Source: Pigmentiphaga litoralis | GTDB lineage: Bacteria > Pseudomonadota > Gammaproteobacteria > Burkholderiales > Burkholderiaceae_B | DNA length: 64,000 nucleotides | Reading direction: 5' to 3' | NCBI RefSeq assembly: GCF_014651835.1 | Contig: NZ_BMXQ01000001.1 | Span: forward strand, 2,764,120-2,828,119 | Part shown: positions 1 to 9,577 of the stretch, one piece after another | Numbering within the stretch: position 1 is the first letter of the stretch | Layout of the letters: each line of letters opens with the position of its first letter | Position numbers and translations under genes: made by a program | Notes under the pieces: generated by a model | Databases searched by the model: none | What the model was told of the DNA's origin: nothing | What the model saw: only the letters and a program-made list of their open reading frames with translations

Positions 1-1153
1 CGGCGTACTGACCCAGCGCGGGTCGCCCATTTTCAAGGGACGCAATCCCGATGCCGATGCGACCAGTGTCGCCCGGCTCAAGGGCGCCGGCGGCATCCTG
101 CTCGCCAAGACCAACCTGCCGGAATTTTCGTACTGGATCGAGAGCGACAACCTGCTGTCTGGCCGCACCAACAATCCTTGGAATCTGGCGCGCACCCCGG
201 GTGGATCCAGTGGCGGCGAATCCGCAGCCATCGCGGCGGGCATGTCGCCGCTGGGCCTGGGAACGGATCTGGCCATTTCTGTCCGTGGCCCGGCGGCGCA
301 GACGGGCATCACGTCATTGAAGGCCACCCATGGGCGCGTGCCAATGACGGGCATCTGGCCCCGCGCGCCCCGCCGCTTCTGGCATGTCGGGCCCATGGCG
401 CGCAGCGTGCGCGACATTGCCCTGGCCTATTCCGTCCTGGCGGGTCCGGACGGACAGGATGCGTTTTCGTCGAGCATCGGGCCCGTCCAGCCTGCCAGTG
501 GCGCCTTGAACACCGGCCCGCTGCGCGTGGGCTGGCTGGTCGAACCCGGGTTCGGTCCGATTGATCCCGAAGTCGCCGCCACCGTCCGGGCTGCAGCCGG
601 GGCCATGCGCCAGGCCGGGCACACCGTCGACGCCGTCCGCATCCCGGCGTTGGAACGCGACTTTGCCCTGGACGTGTTCAATCGCTTGCACATCATGGAA
701 ATGAAGCCGGCCTTCCAGGCTGCCACGGCGGGCCGCCGCGACGACGAGATCTATCTGATGGCCCGAACCATGCTGGCCACGCCCGACACGTCGATGGCCG
801 ACTTCATCGACGCCGAACAGGCCGCGGAGCGCCTGCGCGACGGCTTTGCCGACTACTTTTCGCGCTACGACCTGCTGATCACACCCGTACAACCGATTCC
901 GGCGCAGCCCCATGGCACGACAGAATTCCGGATCAACGGCCAGACGGTCGACGCGACCTATCTGCAAGGGTCCACCGTGCCGCTTAACCTGACGGGGCTT
1001 CCGGGCATGTCGATGCGTTTCGGCACCAGCCACGATGGGATGCCCATCGGCATCCAGCTCGTGGCGACCTGGCAGGCCGAGGCCACGCTGCTTCGCGCCG
1101 CGGCGCAACTGGAAGCCGTCAGCCCGGTCCGGGATCGGCATCCTTCGCTCTGA
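1..1153 (+). CDS. Amidase-signature family amidase, 5' end outside window
   Basis: This is the C-terminal part of an amidase-signature (AS) enzyme, which hydrolyses a carboxamide to acid and ammonia through a Ser-cisSer-Lys triad. The reading frame is already open at base 2, so the start lies upstream of the window. All three catalytic elements are visible: the lysine in LLAKTNLPEFS, the cis-serine in the glycine/serine-rich GGSSGGES stretch and the nucleophile in DLAISVRGPA. In the nucleophile motif the usual GGS is AIS, a mild deviation. The frame then runs to a TGA at 1151-1153, followed at once by a terminator. The substrate cannot be inferred; AS enzymes include GatA, indoleacetamide and nylon-oligomer hydrolases. 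The family is certain, the specific role is not. Confidence 0.85.
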   Translation, partial: GVLTQRGSPIFKGRNPDADATSVARLKGAGGILLAKTNLPEFSYWIESDNLLSGRTNNPWNLARTPGGSSGGESAAIAAGMSPLGLGTDLAISVRGPAAQTGITSLKATHGRVPMTGIWPRAPRRFWHVGPMARSVRDIALAYSVLAGPDGQDAFSSSIGPVQPASGALNTGPLRVGWLVEPGFGPIDPEVAATVRAAAGAMRQAGHTVDAVRIPALERDFALDVFNRLHIMEMKPAFQAATAGRRDDEIYLMARTMLATPDTSMADFIDAEQAAERLRDGFADYFSRYDLLITPVQPIPAQPHGTTEFRINGQTVDATYLQGSTVPLNLTGLPGMSMRFGTSHDGMPIGIQLVATWQAEATLLRAAAQLEAVSPVRDRHPSL

Positions 1154-1157
1154 AAGC

Positions 1158-1193
1158 AAAAGATCCCGCCACACGGGTGACGGGATCTTTTTC
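1158..1193 (+). terminator. Rho-independent terminator after the amidase, probably bidirectional
   Basis: AAAGATCCCG (from 1158) pairs with CGGGATCTTT (1181-1190) around a 12-base loop and is followed by a T-run and flanked upstream by A residues. It sits between the convergent amidase and apt genes, so it can serve both. Confidence 0.8.
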
Positions 1194-1218
1194 TTCAATA
1201 AGCAGGCTGATGACAGGG

Positions 1219-1758
1219 TCAGTCGGGGAACGCGCACACCGCGTACAGATCCAGCCCCGACGCCCGTATCCGGTCGCCGCCGCCCAGCGACGGCAGATCC
1301 ACGATCGCCGCGGCTTCGACCACGTTGGCCCCCAGGCGCTGCAGCAGCTTGGCGCCCGCCAGCAAGGTGCCGCCCGTCGCCACCAGATCGTCCATCAGCA
1401 ATACCCGTTGCCCGGGCCGCACGGCGTCGGCATGCATCTCCACCGCCGCACTGCCGTACTCCAGCGCATACTCTTCCGAGATCGACGCGAAGGGCAGCTT
1501 GCCTTTCTTGCGCACTGGCACGAACCCCAGGTTCAGCTCGTAGGCGACCACGCTGGCCAGGATGAACCCCCGGGCGTCGATGCCTGCCACCAGGTCCAGC
1601 CGCTGCCCCATGTAGCGATAGACGAACATGTCGATCAGCGCGCGGAACGTCTTGGGATCCTGCAGCAACGGCGTGATGTCGCGGAACATCACCCCCGCTT
1701 GCGGCCAGTCCGGCACCGTACGAATACGGTCGCGGATGTAATTGGGGTCCAGAAACAT
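1219..1758 (-). CDS. apt: Adenine phosphoribosyltransferase
   Basis: Cytosolic purine salvage enzyme that makes AMP from adenine and PRPP. The protein has the family hallmarks: [10 protein letters not shown] near the N-terminus, EARGF-like [19 protein letters not shown], and the PRPP-binding loop [13 protein letters not shown]. With the ATG at 1758 it has 179 residues, close to the usual length. A GTG eight codons upstream (1782) is also in frame but adds MLTLLGLP, which is not family-like. No strong ribosome-binding site precedes either start. It is monocistronic, divergent from kdsD. Confidence 0.93.
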   Translation of the reverse strand: MFLDPNYIRDRIRTVPDWPQAGVMFRDITPLLQDPKTFRALIDMFVYRYMGQRLDLVAGIDARGFILASVVAYELNLGFVPVRKKGKLPFASISEEYALEYGSAAVEMHADAVRPGQRVLLMDDLVATGGTLLAGAKLLQRLGANVVEAAAIVDLPSLGGGDRIRASGLDLYAVCAFPD

Positions 1759-1826
1759 CGGCAGTCCAAGGAGAGTAAGCACTAAAAAACGCGGCGCAGC
1801 CGGTCAAGCAAGGACCGTGCCTTGCT

Positions 1827-1855
1827 ACTATACTGGTAGGTCCGCTGAATTAAAC
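1827..1855. promoter_or_regulatory. Candidate divergent apt/kdsD promoter core
   Basis: The 175-bp gap between apt and kdsD holds a comparatively AT-rich stretch with TATACT at 1829-1834 on the + strand, overlapping TATAGT on the - strand (1832-1827). Both resemble -10 boxes. No convincing -35 box was found at the right distance on either strand, so this is only a candidate. Confidence 0.3.
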
Positions 1856-1957
1856 TACGGCAAAAGTAACCCGGCCAGCGTCGGCACGCTCTGTTTTTAT
1901 CACTTCGTGTCGGCCGCCCGCGTCGCACTGCCACACTCCGGTCACAATCGCAGCCCC

Positions 1958-2971
1958 ATGACAGCTTCGCTTCCCACGACAGGTACTGCTCGCGTTCCCG
2001 TGCCGAACGCCGCCGACGCATTGCCGTCCGCGCGCCGCACGCTCACGATCGAAGCGCAAGCCCTCGTGACGCTGGCCGAGCGGCTCGACGCCCGCTTCGA
2101 AGCGGCGGTCGAGATCCTGCTCGCCTGCCGCGGCCGCGTCGTGGTCAGCGGCATCGGCAAGTCCGGCCACATTGCCCGCAAGATCGCCGCCACCCTGGCA
2201 TCCACCGGCACGCCGGCCTTCTTTGTGCACGCGGCCGAAGCCGTCCACGGCGATCTGGGCATGATCACGTCCGACGACGTCATGCTGGCCATCTCCTATT
2301 CGGGCACCACGGCCGAACTGCTGACGATCGTTCCGGCCGTCAAACGGATGGACGCCAAGCTCATCAGCATTACCGGCAACCCGCATTCCGAACTCGCCAA
2401 ACTGTCCGATGTCCACCTGAATGGCGGCGTCGACATCGAAGCCTGCCCGCTGAACCTCGCGCCCACCGCCAGCACCACCGCCGCCCTCGGGCTGGGCGAC
2501 GCGCTGGCCGTGGCCTGTCTGGAAGCCCGGGGCTTCGGTCCGGAAGACTTTGCGCGCTCGCACCCGGGGGGCGCGCTGGGCCGGCGCCTGCTGACGCACG
2601 TGCGCGACGTGATGCGAACCGGCGACGCGATCCCGGTGGTGTCGGTTGATGCGTCCATTACCGAAGCCCTGATCGAAATCACCCGCAAGGGCATGGGCAT
2701 GACCGCCGTCCTGGACGGCAGCGAACTGGTCGGCATCTTTACCGATGGCGACCTGCGCCGCCTGATCGAGCGCGAAGGCGATATCCGCAGCCTCAAGGTT
2801 GCAAGCGGCATGACGCGGTCGCCGCGCCATGTCGGCCCCGACGCGCTGGCGGTCGAAGCCGCCGCGCAAATGGACGAAAACCGCAAGAACCAGCTTCTGG
2901 TCCTGGATGACACGGGCCGCCTCGTCGGCGCCCTGCATACCCATGACCTGATGGCAGCAAAGGTGCTCTGA
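1958..2971 (+). CDS. kdsD: D-arabinose 5-phosphate isomerase (KdsD/KpsF family)
   Basis: It interconverts ribulose 5-phosphate and arabinose 5-phosphate, the first committed step to Kdo for the LPS inner core. The 337-residue protein has an N-terminal SIS sugar-isomerase domain (about residues 45-190; VVVSGIGKSGHIARK near 62, ISYSGTTAELL near 110, SHPGGALGRRLL near 205) and a C-terminal CBS pair (about 215-335; GIFTDGDLRR). The frame is open upstream to 1742, but homology begins only after the ATG at 1958. It leads the kdsD-kdsC-lptCAB-rpoN run, six bases ahead of kdsC. Confidence 0.93.
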   Translation: MTASLPTTGTARVPVPNAADALPSARRTLTIEAQALVTLAERLDARFEAAVEILLACRGRVVVSGIGKSGHIARKIAATLASTGTPAFFVHAAEAVHGDLGMITSDDVMLAISYSGTTAELLTIVPAVKRMDAKLISITGNPHSELAKLSDVHLNGGVDIEACPLNLAPTASTTAALGLGDALAVACLEARGFGPEDFARSHPGGALGRRLLTHVRDVMRTGDAIPVVSVDASITEALIEITRKGMGMTAVLDGSELVGIFTDGDLRRLIEREGDIRSLKVASGMTRSPRHVGPDALAVEAAAQMDENRKNQLLVLDDTGRLVGALHTHDLMAAKVL

Positions 2972-2977
2972 ACCCCG

Positions 2978-3586
2978 ATGGCAATGAAACTGACCCCTTC
3001 CCACCCCGCCGAAGCACTGATCCTGGCGCGCACATCGCAGGCTGTCTGCGAACGGGCGACGCGCCTGCGTCTCATGATCTTCGACGTGGACGGCGTGCTG
3101 ACCGACGGCTCCCTGCTCTACGGCGAGCACGGTGAATCCATCAAGGCCTTCCATGCGCTCGACGGGTTCGGCATCCGCATGCTGCAGGAAAGCGGCATCC
3201 TGGTGTCCTTCATTACCGGGCGCGACTCGCCCATCGTGGCGCGCCGCGCGGCCGACCTGGGTATCTCGGACGTGCAGCAGGGCGTGCGCGACAAGTCGCA
3301 GGCCGTGACGGTGCTGGCGCAGCGGCATGGCCTGGACATGGAACACATCGGCTTCATGGGGGACGACGTGATCGACCTGCATGCCATGCAGCGCGTGGGT
3401 TTTGCCGCCAGCGTGCCCGAGGCGCCGCCGTACGTGGCCCAGGCCGCGCACTGGATTTCCAGCCGCCCGGCCGGCACCGGCGCCGCCCGCGAATGCTGCG
3501 ACCTGATCCTGGCCGCGCAAGGACGCCTGGGCGGCTTCATCGCCGGCCGGCCGCGCGCCCCGCTCACCGTCGGTTCACCGCAATAA
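2978..3586 (+). CDS. kdsC: 3-deoxy-D-manno-octulosonate 8-phosphate phosphatase
   Basis: HAD-superfamily phosphatase that releases Kdo from Kdo 8-phosphate, two steps after KdsD. HAD motif I is FDVDGVLTDG (about residue 34) with both catalytic aspartates, motif II lies in FITGRDSP, and motif IV is GFMGDDVIDL. The short, cap-less 202-residue form matches the KdsC C0 class. Six bases separate it from kdsD. An in-frame ATG two codons downstream (2984) is an equally possible start. Confidence 0.92.
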   Translation: MAMKLTPSHPAEALILARTSQAVCERATRLRLMIFDVDGVLTDGSLLYGEHGESIKAFHALDGFGIRMLQESGILVSFITGRDSPIVARRAADLGISDVQQGVRDKSQAVTVLAQRHGLDMEHIGFMGDDVIDLHAMQRVGFAASVPEAPPYVAQAAHWISSRPAGTGAARECCDLILAAQGRLGGFIAGRPRAPLTVGSPQ

Positions 3587-3598
3587 GCCAGGGCCGCC

Positions 3599-4195
3599 AT
3601 GAAAGACCGTCTCGCCTCTGCCGTATCCATCATCCTGCTGGTATCGCTCGTGGCCGGCACATGGTGGGCGGCCGACTATGCGCAGCGGGCGGTCACCACC
3701 GACCCGCCGCGGCGGCTCACCCATGAAATCGACTCGTATGTCGAGGATTTCGTGATGGTGCGCAGCGATCCCGCCGGGCTGCCCAGCACCCGCATGGAAG
3801 GCAAGCGACTGGTGCATTACCCCGACGATGACTCGTCCGAGGTGACCCAGCTGCGCGCGGTCAACCAGCGCGCCGACCGGCCGACCACGGTGGTCTCGTC
3901 GAATTTCGCGCGGATGGATGAAGACGGCGCGCGTATCGACATGCGGGGCAACGTCGACTTCCAGCGCATGGCGGCCCAGGGCCGGGATGCCCTGACGATC
4001 CGCAGCGAACAGATGACCCTGCGCCCCGACGAAGACCTTGCGTTTACCGATCAGCCCGCCACGATCCTGAACGGACGCTCGCGCATCCAGGGCCGCGGCA
4101 TGCGCTACAACAACGTCACGCGCGAGTTGTCGATCGCGCAGCGCACTCAGGTAGAAATCACCCCGGGGAAATCCCCCGCACCGCGGCAGCCCTAG
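3599..4195 (+). CDS. lptC: LPS export periplasmic protein LptC
   Basis: Bitopic inner-membrane protein that receives LPS from the LptB2FG extractor and passes it to LptA. One N-terminal transmembrane segment is seen (about residues 8-26), followed by a periplasmic domain with the LptC-type pattern of short beta-strands (TRMEGKRLVHYPDDD, LSSNFARMDEDG-like, RGNVDF). The sequence is poorly conserved as is usual for LptC, and the position between kdsC and lptA is strong support. 198 residues, 12 bases after kdsC. Confidence 0.88.
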   Translation: MKDRLASAVSIILLVSLVAGTWWAADYAQRAVTTDPPRRLTHEIDSYVEDFVMVRSDPAGLPSTRMEGKRLVHYPDDDSSEVTQLRAVNQRADRPTTVVSSNFARMDEDGARIDMRGNVDFQRMAAQGRDALTIRSEQMTLRPDEDLAFTDQPATILNGRSRIQGRGMRYNNVTRELSIAQRTQVEITPGKSPAPRQP

Positions 4196-4215
4196 ACAAG
4201 GACAAGAAAATCATC

Positions 4216-4833
4216 GTGCCGAACCTTTCATTTACCCGCCTCGCCGCGCAGGCGCTGATCGCGATCGCCAGCGTGACCCTGACCGCCGGCGCCGCAGTGG
4301 CAGCCAAGACCGACAACCAGCAGCCGACCCTGGTGGATGCCGACTCGCTGCGGTATGACGACCTGAAGCAGACGAGCGTGTTCACAGGCAATGTCGTGCT
4401 GACCAAGGGCTCGCTGACGCTGCGTGCCGACCGCCTCGAACTGCGCGAAGACCCCGAGGGCTTCCAGCATGGCGTCGCCACCGCGACCGGGAGCAAGCTC
4501 GTGTTCGTGCGCCAGCGCCGTGAAGGCACCGACGAATACATCGAAGGCGAAGCCGAGCGGGCCGAGTTCGATGGCCGCAACGACAAGATCCACTTCATCT
4601 CGCGCGCGGTCGTCAAACGCCTGGCGTGCGAACAGGTGGTGGACGAAGTCCGCGGCCAGCAGATCACGTATGACCAGCGCGCCGAAACGTACAGCGCCAA
4701 CGGCGGTCCGCGGGCCGCCACGCCGAACCAGCGCGTGCGCACCGTGATCCAGCCGCGCGAAAGCGGCGGCGCCGCGCCGGACAATGGCTGCGCGCGCCCC
4801 GGCGCACCGGCCGCCGCCAAGGGGGGCCGATGA
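4216..4833 (+). CDS. lptA: LPS transport bridge protein LptA
   Basis: Periplasmic beta-jellyroll protein that forms the bridge between LptC and LptDE. A signal peptide (about 1-29, ending AAVAA) precedes the OstA-type domain: [34 protein letters not shown] is partially visible as the family core (about 38-75). The start is GTG at 4216. The C-terminal 35 residues are Pro/Gly/Ala-rich and probably disordered. Its stop overlaps the lptB start (ATGA), indicating translational coupling. Confidence 0.92.
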   Translation: MPNLSFTRLAAQALIAIASVTLTAGAAVAAKTDNQQPTLVDADSLRYDDLKQTSVFTGNVVLTKGSLTLRADRLELREDPEGFQHGVATATGSKLVFVRQRREGTDEYIEGEAERAEFDGRNDKIHFISRAVVKRLACEQVVDEVRGQQITYDQRAETYSANGGPRAATPNQRVRTVIQPRESGGAAPDNGCARPGAPAAAKGGR

Positions 4834-5642
4834 ACCATCCCGTCACGCCTCCTGTGGTCGAGGACGCACCGGCCTCGGCCGTGGGCGGCCAGACGAAGCA
4901 GTCGGGCAAGCTGCGCGCCACCGGCCTGCGCAAGGCCTATTCGGGCCGCACCGTTGTCCAGAACGTGTCGCTTGAAGTCGATGGCGGCGAAGTGGTGGGC
5001 CTGCTCGGCCCGAACGGCGCCGGCAAGACCACCTGCTTCTACATGATCGTCGGCCTGGTGCCGGCCGATGCGGGCAGCATCGACATCGACGGCGAATCGA
5101 TCACGGCGCTGCCGATCCACCAGCGCGCGCGGCGGGGCCTGTCCTATCTGCCGCAGGACGCCTCGGTGTTCCGCCGCCTCACGGTCGAGCAGAACATCCG
5201 CGCCGTGCTGGAACTGCAGCGCGACGAACACGGCGTCACGCTCAAGTCGGCCCGTGTTGCCGAACACCTTGAAGCGCTGCTTGAAGAACTGCAGATCGGC
5301 CATATCCGGAGCAATGCTGCGATCTCGCTGTCGGGTGGCGAACGCCGCCGAGTCGAAATCGCACGCGCACTGGCCACCAATCCCCGCTTCATCCTGCTGG
5401 ACGAGCCGTTTGCGGGTGTCGATCCGATCGCAGTGATCGAGATCCAGCGCATCGTGCGATTCCTGAAGGGACGGGGCATCGGCGTGCTGATCACCGACCA
5501 CAACGTTCGCGAAACTCTCGGTATCTGCGACCGTGCCTACATCATCAGTGAAGGGACCGTGCTGGCCAATGGCCATCCGGAAGAAATCGTGGGCGACCCC
5601 GCGGTGCGGCGCGTGTACCTGGGGGAACACTTCCGCATGTAG
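4830..5642 (+). CDS. lptB: LPS export ABC transporter ATPase LptB
   Basis: Cytoplasmic ATPase that powers LPS extraction with LptFG (not in this window). Walker A is GPNGAGKTT (60-68), the Q-loop region follows at [14 protein letters not shown], the signature is [15 protein letters not shown] (near 170), Walker B is [13 protein letters not shown] and the switch His is in [10 protein letters not shown]. At 270 residues it carries about 25 extra N-terminal residues compared with E. coli LptB. Coupled to lptA by overlap; rpoN begins only a few bases later, as in many proteobacteria. Confidence 0.95.
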   Translation: MNHPVTPPVVEDAPASAVGGQTKQSGKLRATGLRKAYSGRTVVQNVSLEVDGGEVVGLLGPNGAGKTTCFYMIVGLVPADAGSIDIDGESITALPIHQRARRGLSYLPQDASVFRRLTVEQNIRAVLELQRDEHGVTLKSARVAEHLEALLEELQIGHIRSNAAISLSGGERRRVEIARALATNPRFILLDEPFAGVDPIAVIEIQRIVRFLKGRGIGVLITDHNVRETLGICDRAYIISEGTVLANGHPEEIVGDPAVRRVYLGEHFRM

Positions 5643-5650
5643 CGGTGACT

Positions 5651-7123
5651 ATGCTTAAACCTGGCCTTCAACTTCGCACCTCCCAGCACCTGGCGCTGAC
5701 GCCGGCACTGCAGCAGTCCATCAAGCTGCTGCAATTGTCCACGCTCGAACTCGAACACGAGATCGAGCAGATCCTGCAGGAAAATCCGCTGCTCGAACGC
5801 GATGAAGACGCGGCGATCGGGAACTTGCGCGTCGACGCCGATGGCAGCATGCACGAGACCCAGCGCACCGAGGCCCCGGCCGAGACGCCCGCCGATTCGA
5901 GCGAGCCGTCGACGGCGGTGGACGACGCGCGCGAGACGCAGGACACGCACGACATGCCCGAGCTGCATCGCCCGGGCTCCGAGCATGACGACGACACGGC
6001 GCCGCAACTGGCGGCGCGTTCGACGTCGCTGCGCGAGCACCTGCATGAGCAGCTGTCGCTGACGCAGGTCACGCATCGTGACGGCGCCCTGGTGGGCGCG
6101 CTGATCGACGAACTGGACGACAACGGCTACCTGACGACCCCGCTGGACGAGATCGCGGCCCTGTTCCCGCCCGAGCTCGACATCGACGAAGACGAACTGC
6201 GCTCGGCCCTGGGCCTGCTGCAATCGTTCGACCCCACCGGGGTCGGCGCCCGCAACATGGCCGAGTGCCTGCGCCTGCAGTTGCGGGATCCCGACCTGGA
6301 CTGCCTGCCCGAAGCGCGCGACCCCCACGTGCTGCACTGCGCCCGCGCCATTGTCGTGGACCATCTGGCCCTGCTTGGCGCGCGGGACTACGCCAAGCTG
6401 CGCAAGGCGCTGAGCTGCGACGACGACCTGCTGCGCTCGGCGCAGACCCTGATCCGCAAGCTCGATCCCCGGCCCGGCTCGAAGTACTCGGCGCCGGCCG
6501 CCGATTTTGTGGTGCCCGACGTGGTCGTGCGCAAGGTCGGCAACCAGTGGCGCGCCATTCTGAACTCCGACGCCGTGCCCCGCCTGCGGGTCAATCAGAT
6601 GTACGCCCAGATTCTCAAATCCGAGCGGGCATCGGCCCATCCGGGCCTGTCCTCACAGCTGCAGGAAGCCCGCTGGCTGATCCGCAATGTGCAGCAGCGC
6701 TTCGACACGATCCAGCGCGTGGCGCAGGCCATCGTCGAGCGTCAGCACGGCTTTCTGAACCACGGCGAAGTCGCCATGCGCCCCCTTGTGTTACGTGAAA
6801 TAGCAGATACACTAGGGCTGCACGAGTCGACGATCTCGCGGGTGACTACCCAGAAATACATGCTCACCCCGCTCGGCACGTTCGAACTCAAGTACTTCTT
6901 CGGCAGCCATGTGGCAACGGAAACCGGCGGGGCAGCGTCCTCGACGGCGATCCGGGCTTTGATCAAACAGCTTGTTTGCGCGGAGGAACCCACCCAGCCG
7001 CTATCCGACAGCCAGCTTGCGCAGATGCTTGGAGAGCAAGGCATCGTGGTGGCCCGGCGCACTGTCGCCAAGTACCGCGAAGCCCTGAAGATTCCCCCCG
7101 TCTCCCTGCGCAAGGCGATCTAG
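5651..7123 (+). CDS. rpoN: RNA polymerase sigma-54 factor
   Basis: Sigma factor for -24/-12 promoters, which needs AAA+ activators. The N-terminal region I is clear ([20 protein letters not shown]), a long acidic region II follows (about 48-120), then the core-binding domain, the helix-turn-helix ([14 protein letters not shown]) and the diagnostic RpoN box [12 protein letters not shown] near the C-terminus. I take the ATG at 5651, two codons inside an alternative GTG (5645), because it aligns with other RpoN proteins. 490 residues. Confidence 0.95.
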   Translation: MLKPGLQLRTSQHLALTPALQQSIKLLQLSTLELEHEIEQILQENPLLERDEDAAIGNLRVDADGSMHETQRTEAPAETPADSSEPSTAVDDARETQDTHDMPELHRPGSEHDDDTAPQLAARSTSLREHLHEQLSLTQVTHRDGALVGALIDELDDNGYLTTPLDEIAALFPPELDIDEDELRSALGLLQSFDPTGVGARNMAECLRLQLRDPDLDCLPEARDPHVLHCARAIVVDHLALLGARDYAKLRKALSCDDDLLRSAQTLIRKLDPRPGSKYSAPAADFVVPDVVVRKVGNQWRAILNSDAVPRLRVNQMYAQILKSERASAHPGLSSQLQEARWLIRNVQQRFDTIQRVAQAIVERQHGFLNHGEVAMRPLVLREIADTLGLHESTISRVTTQKYMLTPLGTFELKYFFGSHVATETGGAASSTAIRALIKQLVCAEEPTQPLSDSQLAQMLGEQGIVVARRTVAKYREALKIPPVSLRKAI

Positions 7124-7298
7124 CCGAGCCGCACCCCCCGCCCCGACCGTCGCGAAACATCCCGACATCGCTGCTTGCAACTCAGCTATTGAAGGCTTCG
7201 GATACGAGCCCATCTGAACGTCATCGGTTGATGCATTGGCTCGCTACTTTTGTTGCGTGGCTTGGTCCGGAGACCCTCCTTTCCGCGACGCAACCAAA

Positions 7299-7316
7299 GT
7301 GGCATGCGAGTGCCAC
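7299..7316. repeat. Inverted repeat upstream of hpf
   Basis: GTGGCA-N6-TGCCAC lies about 80 bases before the hpf start in the 271-bp rpoN-hpf gap. It could be an operator or an RNA hairpin in the hpf leader. It contains TGGCA, but the spacing of the GG and GC dinucleotides is one base off a sigma-54 promoter. Confidence 0.4.
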
Positions 7317-7394
7317 GATGCCGGCTCCCGCTTACGCAGGGGCTGGCAGGTTTTGGGGAGATCCCTCCCCAGACAGCTTCAAGGAGGGCTTTAC

Positions 7395-7730
7395 ATGAAT
7401 CTGAGCATCAGCGGTCATCACCTCGTGGTCACTCCCGCCATCCGGGAGTACGTCATGAACAAGATCGAGCGGGTTTTGCGTCATTTCGATCATGTCATCG
7501 ACATCCAAGTGATCCTTTCGGTAGAAAAGCTGAAGCATCTGGCCGAAGTCACCGTGCACCTCAAGGGCAAGGACATCCATTGCGAGGCCCAGGAAGATAA
7601 TCTGTACGCCGCGATCGACACGCTGGTCGACAAGGTGGACCGCCAGGTCATCAAGTACAAGGACAAGATCCAGACCACCCGCGTCACGATCGACGAAGCG
7701 CCCAAAAGGCAGATCCCTGCCGATCTCTGA
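7395..7730 (+). CDS. hpf: Ribosome hibernation-promoting factor (HPF/YfiA family)
   Basis: Small ribosome-binding protein that inactivates ribosomes in stationary phase. The 111-residue product has the typical beta-alpha-beta-beta-beta-alpha pattern, starting [20 protein letters not shown], with the conserved [25 protein letters not shown] segment split over strands and helix 2. It is the short form, without the C-terminal dimerisation domain of long HPF. A strong ribosome-binding site (AAGGAGGG, 7381-7388) fixes the ATG at 7395. Its place between rpoN and ptsN matches E. coli. Confidence 0.93.
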   Translation: MNLSISGHHLVVTPAIREYVMNKIERVLRHFDHVIDIQVILSVEKLKHLAEVTVHLKGKDIHCEAQEDNLYAAIDTLVDKVDRQVIKYKDKIQTTRVTIDEAPKRQIPADL

Positions 7731-8036
7731 TCGCAGGCAGATTCCTGCCGCATCCTGACGGCACGGATACTGACGCCGCGCTCTGATCGAGCCGCCGGCA
7801 AGTGACACCGGCCCGGACGACCACCATGGCGTGGTCAACTCTCCCGGGCCGGCGCGGAACTCTCACCGCGACATAGCATCCAAACGGATGAAATTCCAGT
7901 AAGAAATAGGCATAAACATCCCGATTGAGTGACAGGTCGGACATGCTGGCTATAATCGACGTCCAAGGCCAAGCGCTGTCACCTCTGGTTCCTTTCCTGT
8001 GCAAGGCATTTCGTGCACGGGCCGGTCGCCCACACT
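7731..8036. other. 306-bp gap between hpf and ptsN
   Basis: No coding potential seen. The first 150 bases contain GC-rich sequence without a convincing terminator. The second half is more AT-rich and carries the promoter at 7929-7956. Confidence 0.5.
7929..7956 (+). promoter_or_regulatory. Sigma-70 type promoter of ptsN-hprK-rapZ-rlpA
   Basis: GTGACA (7929-7934) and a perfect TATAAT (7951-7956) are separated by 16 bases, which puts the start of transcription near 7963 and leaves a leader of about 75 bases before ptsN. Confidence 0.7.
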
Positions 8037-8513
8037 ATGAATCTGATTTCTCGGATATTGCCCCCCTCCAACGTCCTGCTCGAGCTGGAAGTCACCAGCA
8101 AGAAGCGGGTCTTCGAGCAGATCGGGCTCCTGTTTGAAAACAATCACGGTATCGCCCGGTCGGTCGTGTTCGATAGCCTGTTTTCGCGCGAGCGCCTCGG
8201 GTCCACCGGACTCGGCCAGGGCGTCGCGGTGCCGCACGGGCGCATCAAGGGCCTGACCGAAGCGGTTGCCGCGTTCGTGCGTCTGGCGGCGCCCATCGGG
8301 TTCGAAGCGCCCGACGGCAAGCCGGTACAGTTGCTCGTGTTCCTGCTGGTGCCCGAACAGGCCACCCAGATGCACCTCGAGATCCTGTCCGAACTTGCGC
8401 AGATGTTGTCCAACCGCGCGCTGCGCGACGCCCTGCTGGCTGAACCTTCGGCCAGCGCCGTGCATTCCCTGCTCACGCACTGGGAGCCGGCACAGTCGGA
8501 CGCAACGGCCTGA
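8037..8513 (+). CDS. ptsN: Nitrogen-PTS enzyme IIA
   Basis: Phosphate-accepting regulator of the PTS-Ntr chain. The EIIA-fructose/mannitol fold is recognised by MNLISRILPPSNV, GVAVPHGRIKG with the phosphorylated His67, and LLVFLLVPEQATQMHLEILSELA over the rest of the 158-residue protein. The frame extends to an ATG at 8013, but the family start is the ATG at 8037. It lies before hprK and rapZ, a cluster typical of beta-proteobacteria. Confidence 0.95.
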   Translation: MNLISRILPPSNVLLELEVTSKKRVFEQIGLLFENNHGIARSVVFDSLFSRERLGSTGLGQGVAVPHGRIKGLTEAVAAFVRLAAPIGFEAPDGKPVQLLVFLLVPEQATQMHLEILSELAQMLSNRALRDALLAEPSASAVHSLLTHWEPAQSDATA

Positions 8514-8625
8514 CGCGGCGGCCCCCCACCACACGGGCCACGCGCGCCCGGCATTGCTGTCCCTGGCTTGAGCAGGTCCTGCCATCCCACCTTCCGGTAC
8601 TTTTTTCCGGGTGTTCCGATACGTG

Positions 8626-9555
8626 ATGCTGACAATTGAAAAGCTGGTCGACGACAACGCGGACAAGATCAGCCTGACCTGGCTGGCCGGCCGCGGCAGC
8701 GCCGGGCGTTCGCCCCTGCCGGCGACCTGTCTGGCCGCTTCCGACCTGGTCGGCCACCTGAACCTGATCCATCCTTCGCGGATCCAGGTGTTCGGGCATG
8801 AAGAGCTGTCGTATTACACGCGCTTTGAACTGCGCAAGCGTGCGCACCACCTGGACGAACTGATCGCCGGGGGCGTGCCCGCCATCATCATGGCCGACGG
8901 TCTGGCGGCTCCGGAAGACATCATCACGCACTGCGAACAGCAAAATGTCGCGGTGCTGGCTTCGCCCAAATCGGCGGCCCAGGTGATCGACCTGCTGCGG
9001 ATCTATCTGGCCAAGAAGCTGGCGCCCATGACCACCGTGCACGGTGTGTTCATGGACGTGCTGGGCATGGGCGTGCTGATCTCGGGCGAATCGGGCCTGG
9101 GCAAGAGCGAACTGGCGCTGGAACTGATTTCTCGCGGCCACGGCCTGGTGGCCGACGATGCCGTCGAGTTCTCGCGGATCGCGCCCAACATGATCGAAGG
9201 CCGGTGCCCGCCGCTGCTGCAGAACCTGCTGGAAGTGCGCGGGCTGGGCCTGCTGGACATCCGGGCCATCTTTGGCGAAACGTCGGTGCGGCGCAAGATG
9301 AAGCTCAAGCTGATCGTGCACCTGGTGCGCACCACGTCGCCCGAAGCCAACTTCGAACGCCTGCCGCTGCAGGCGCAAACGCAGGAGGTCCTCGCGCTGC
9401 CGATCCGCAAGGTCGTGCTGCCCGTTGCCGCCGGCCGCAACCTGGCCGTGCTGGTCGAGGCCGCGGTACGCAATGTCATATTGCAGTTGCGCGGCATCGA
9501 TACGATGCGGGACTTCATGGAACGCCAGGCGCAAGCCATCCAGAACGGCAGTTGA
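8626..9555 (+). CDS. hprK: HPr kinase/phosphorylase
   Basis: It phosphorylates and dephosphorylates a serine on HPr. In beta-proteobacteria it belongs to a regulatory PTS rather than sugar uptake. The 309-residue protein has an N-terminal receiver-like domain (about 1-130) and a C-terminal kinase domain with His139 (TTVHG), Walker [10 protein letters not shown] (154-162) and the family signature [16 protein letters not shown]. The ATG at 8626 is preferred to the GTG at 8611 because it matches family N-termini. 112 bases separate it from ptsN. Confidence 0.95.
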   Translation: MLTIEKLVDDNADKISLTWLAGRGSAGRSPLPATCLAASDLVGHLNLIHPSRIQVFGHEELSYYTRFELRKRAHHLDELIAGGVPAIIMADGLAAPEDIITHCEQQNVAVLASPKSAAQVIDLLRIYLAKKLAPMTTVHGVFMDVLGMGVLISGESGLGKSELALELISRGHGLVADDAVEFSRIAPNMIEGRCPPLLQNLLEVRGLGLLDIRAIFGETSVRRKMKLKLIVHLVRTTSPEANFERLPLQAQTQEVLALPIRKVVLPVAAGRNLAVLVEAAVRNVILQLRGIDTMRDFMERQAQAIQNGS

Positions 9556-9577
9556 TTTCCACTCCGACGGTTCACCC

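Noticed and set aside
7299-7316. Sigma-54 promoter ahead of hpf
   Set aside because: TGGCATG is present but the GC of the -12 element is one base too close; only an inverted repeat is claimed.
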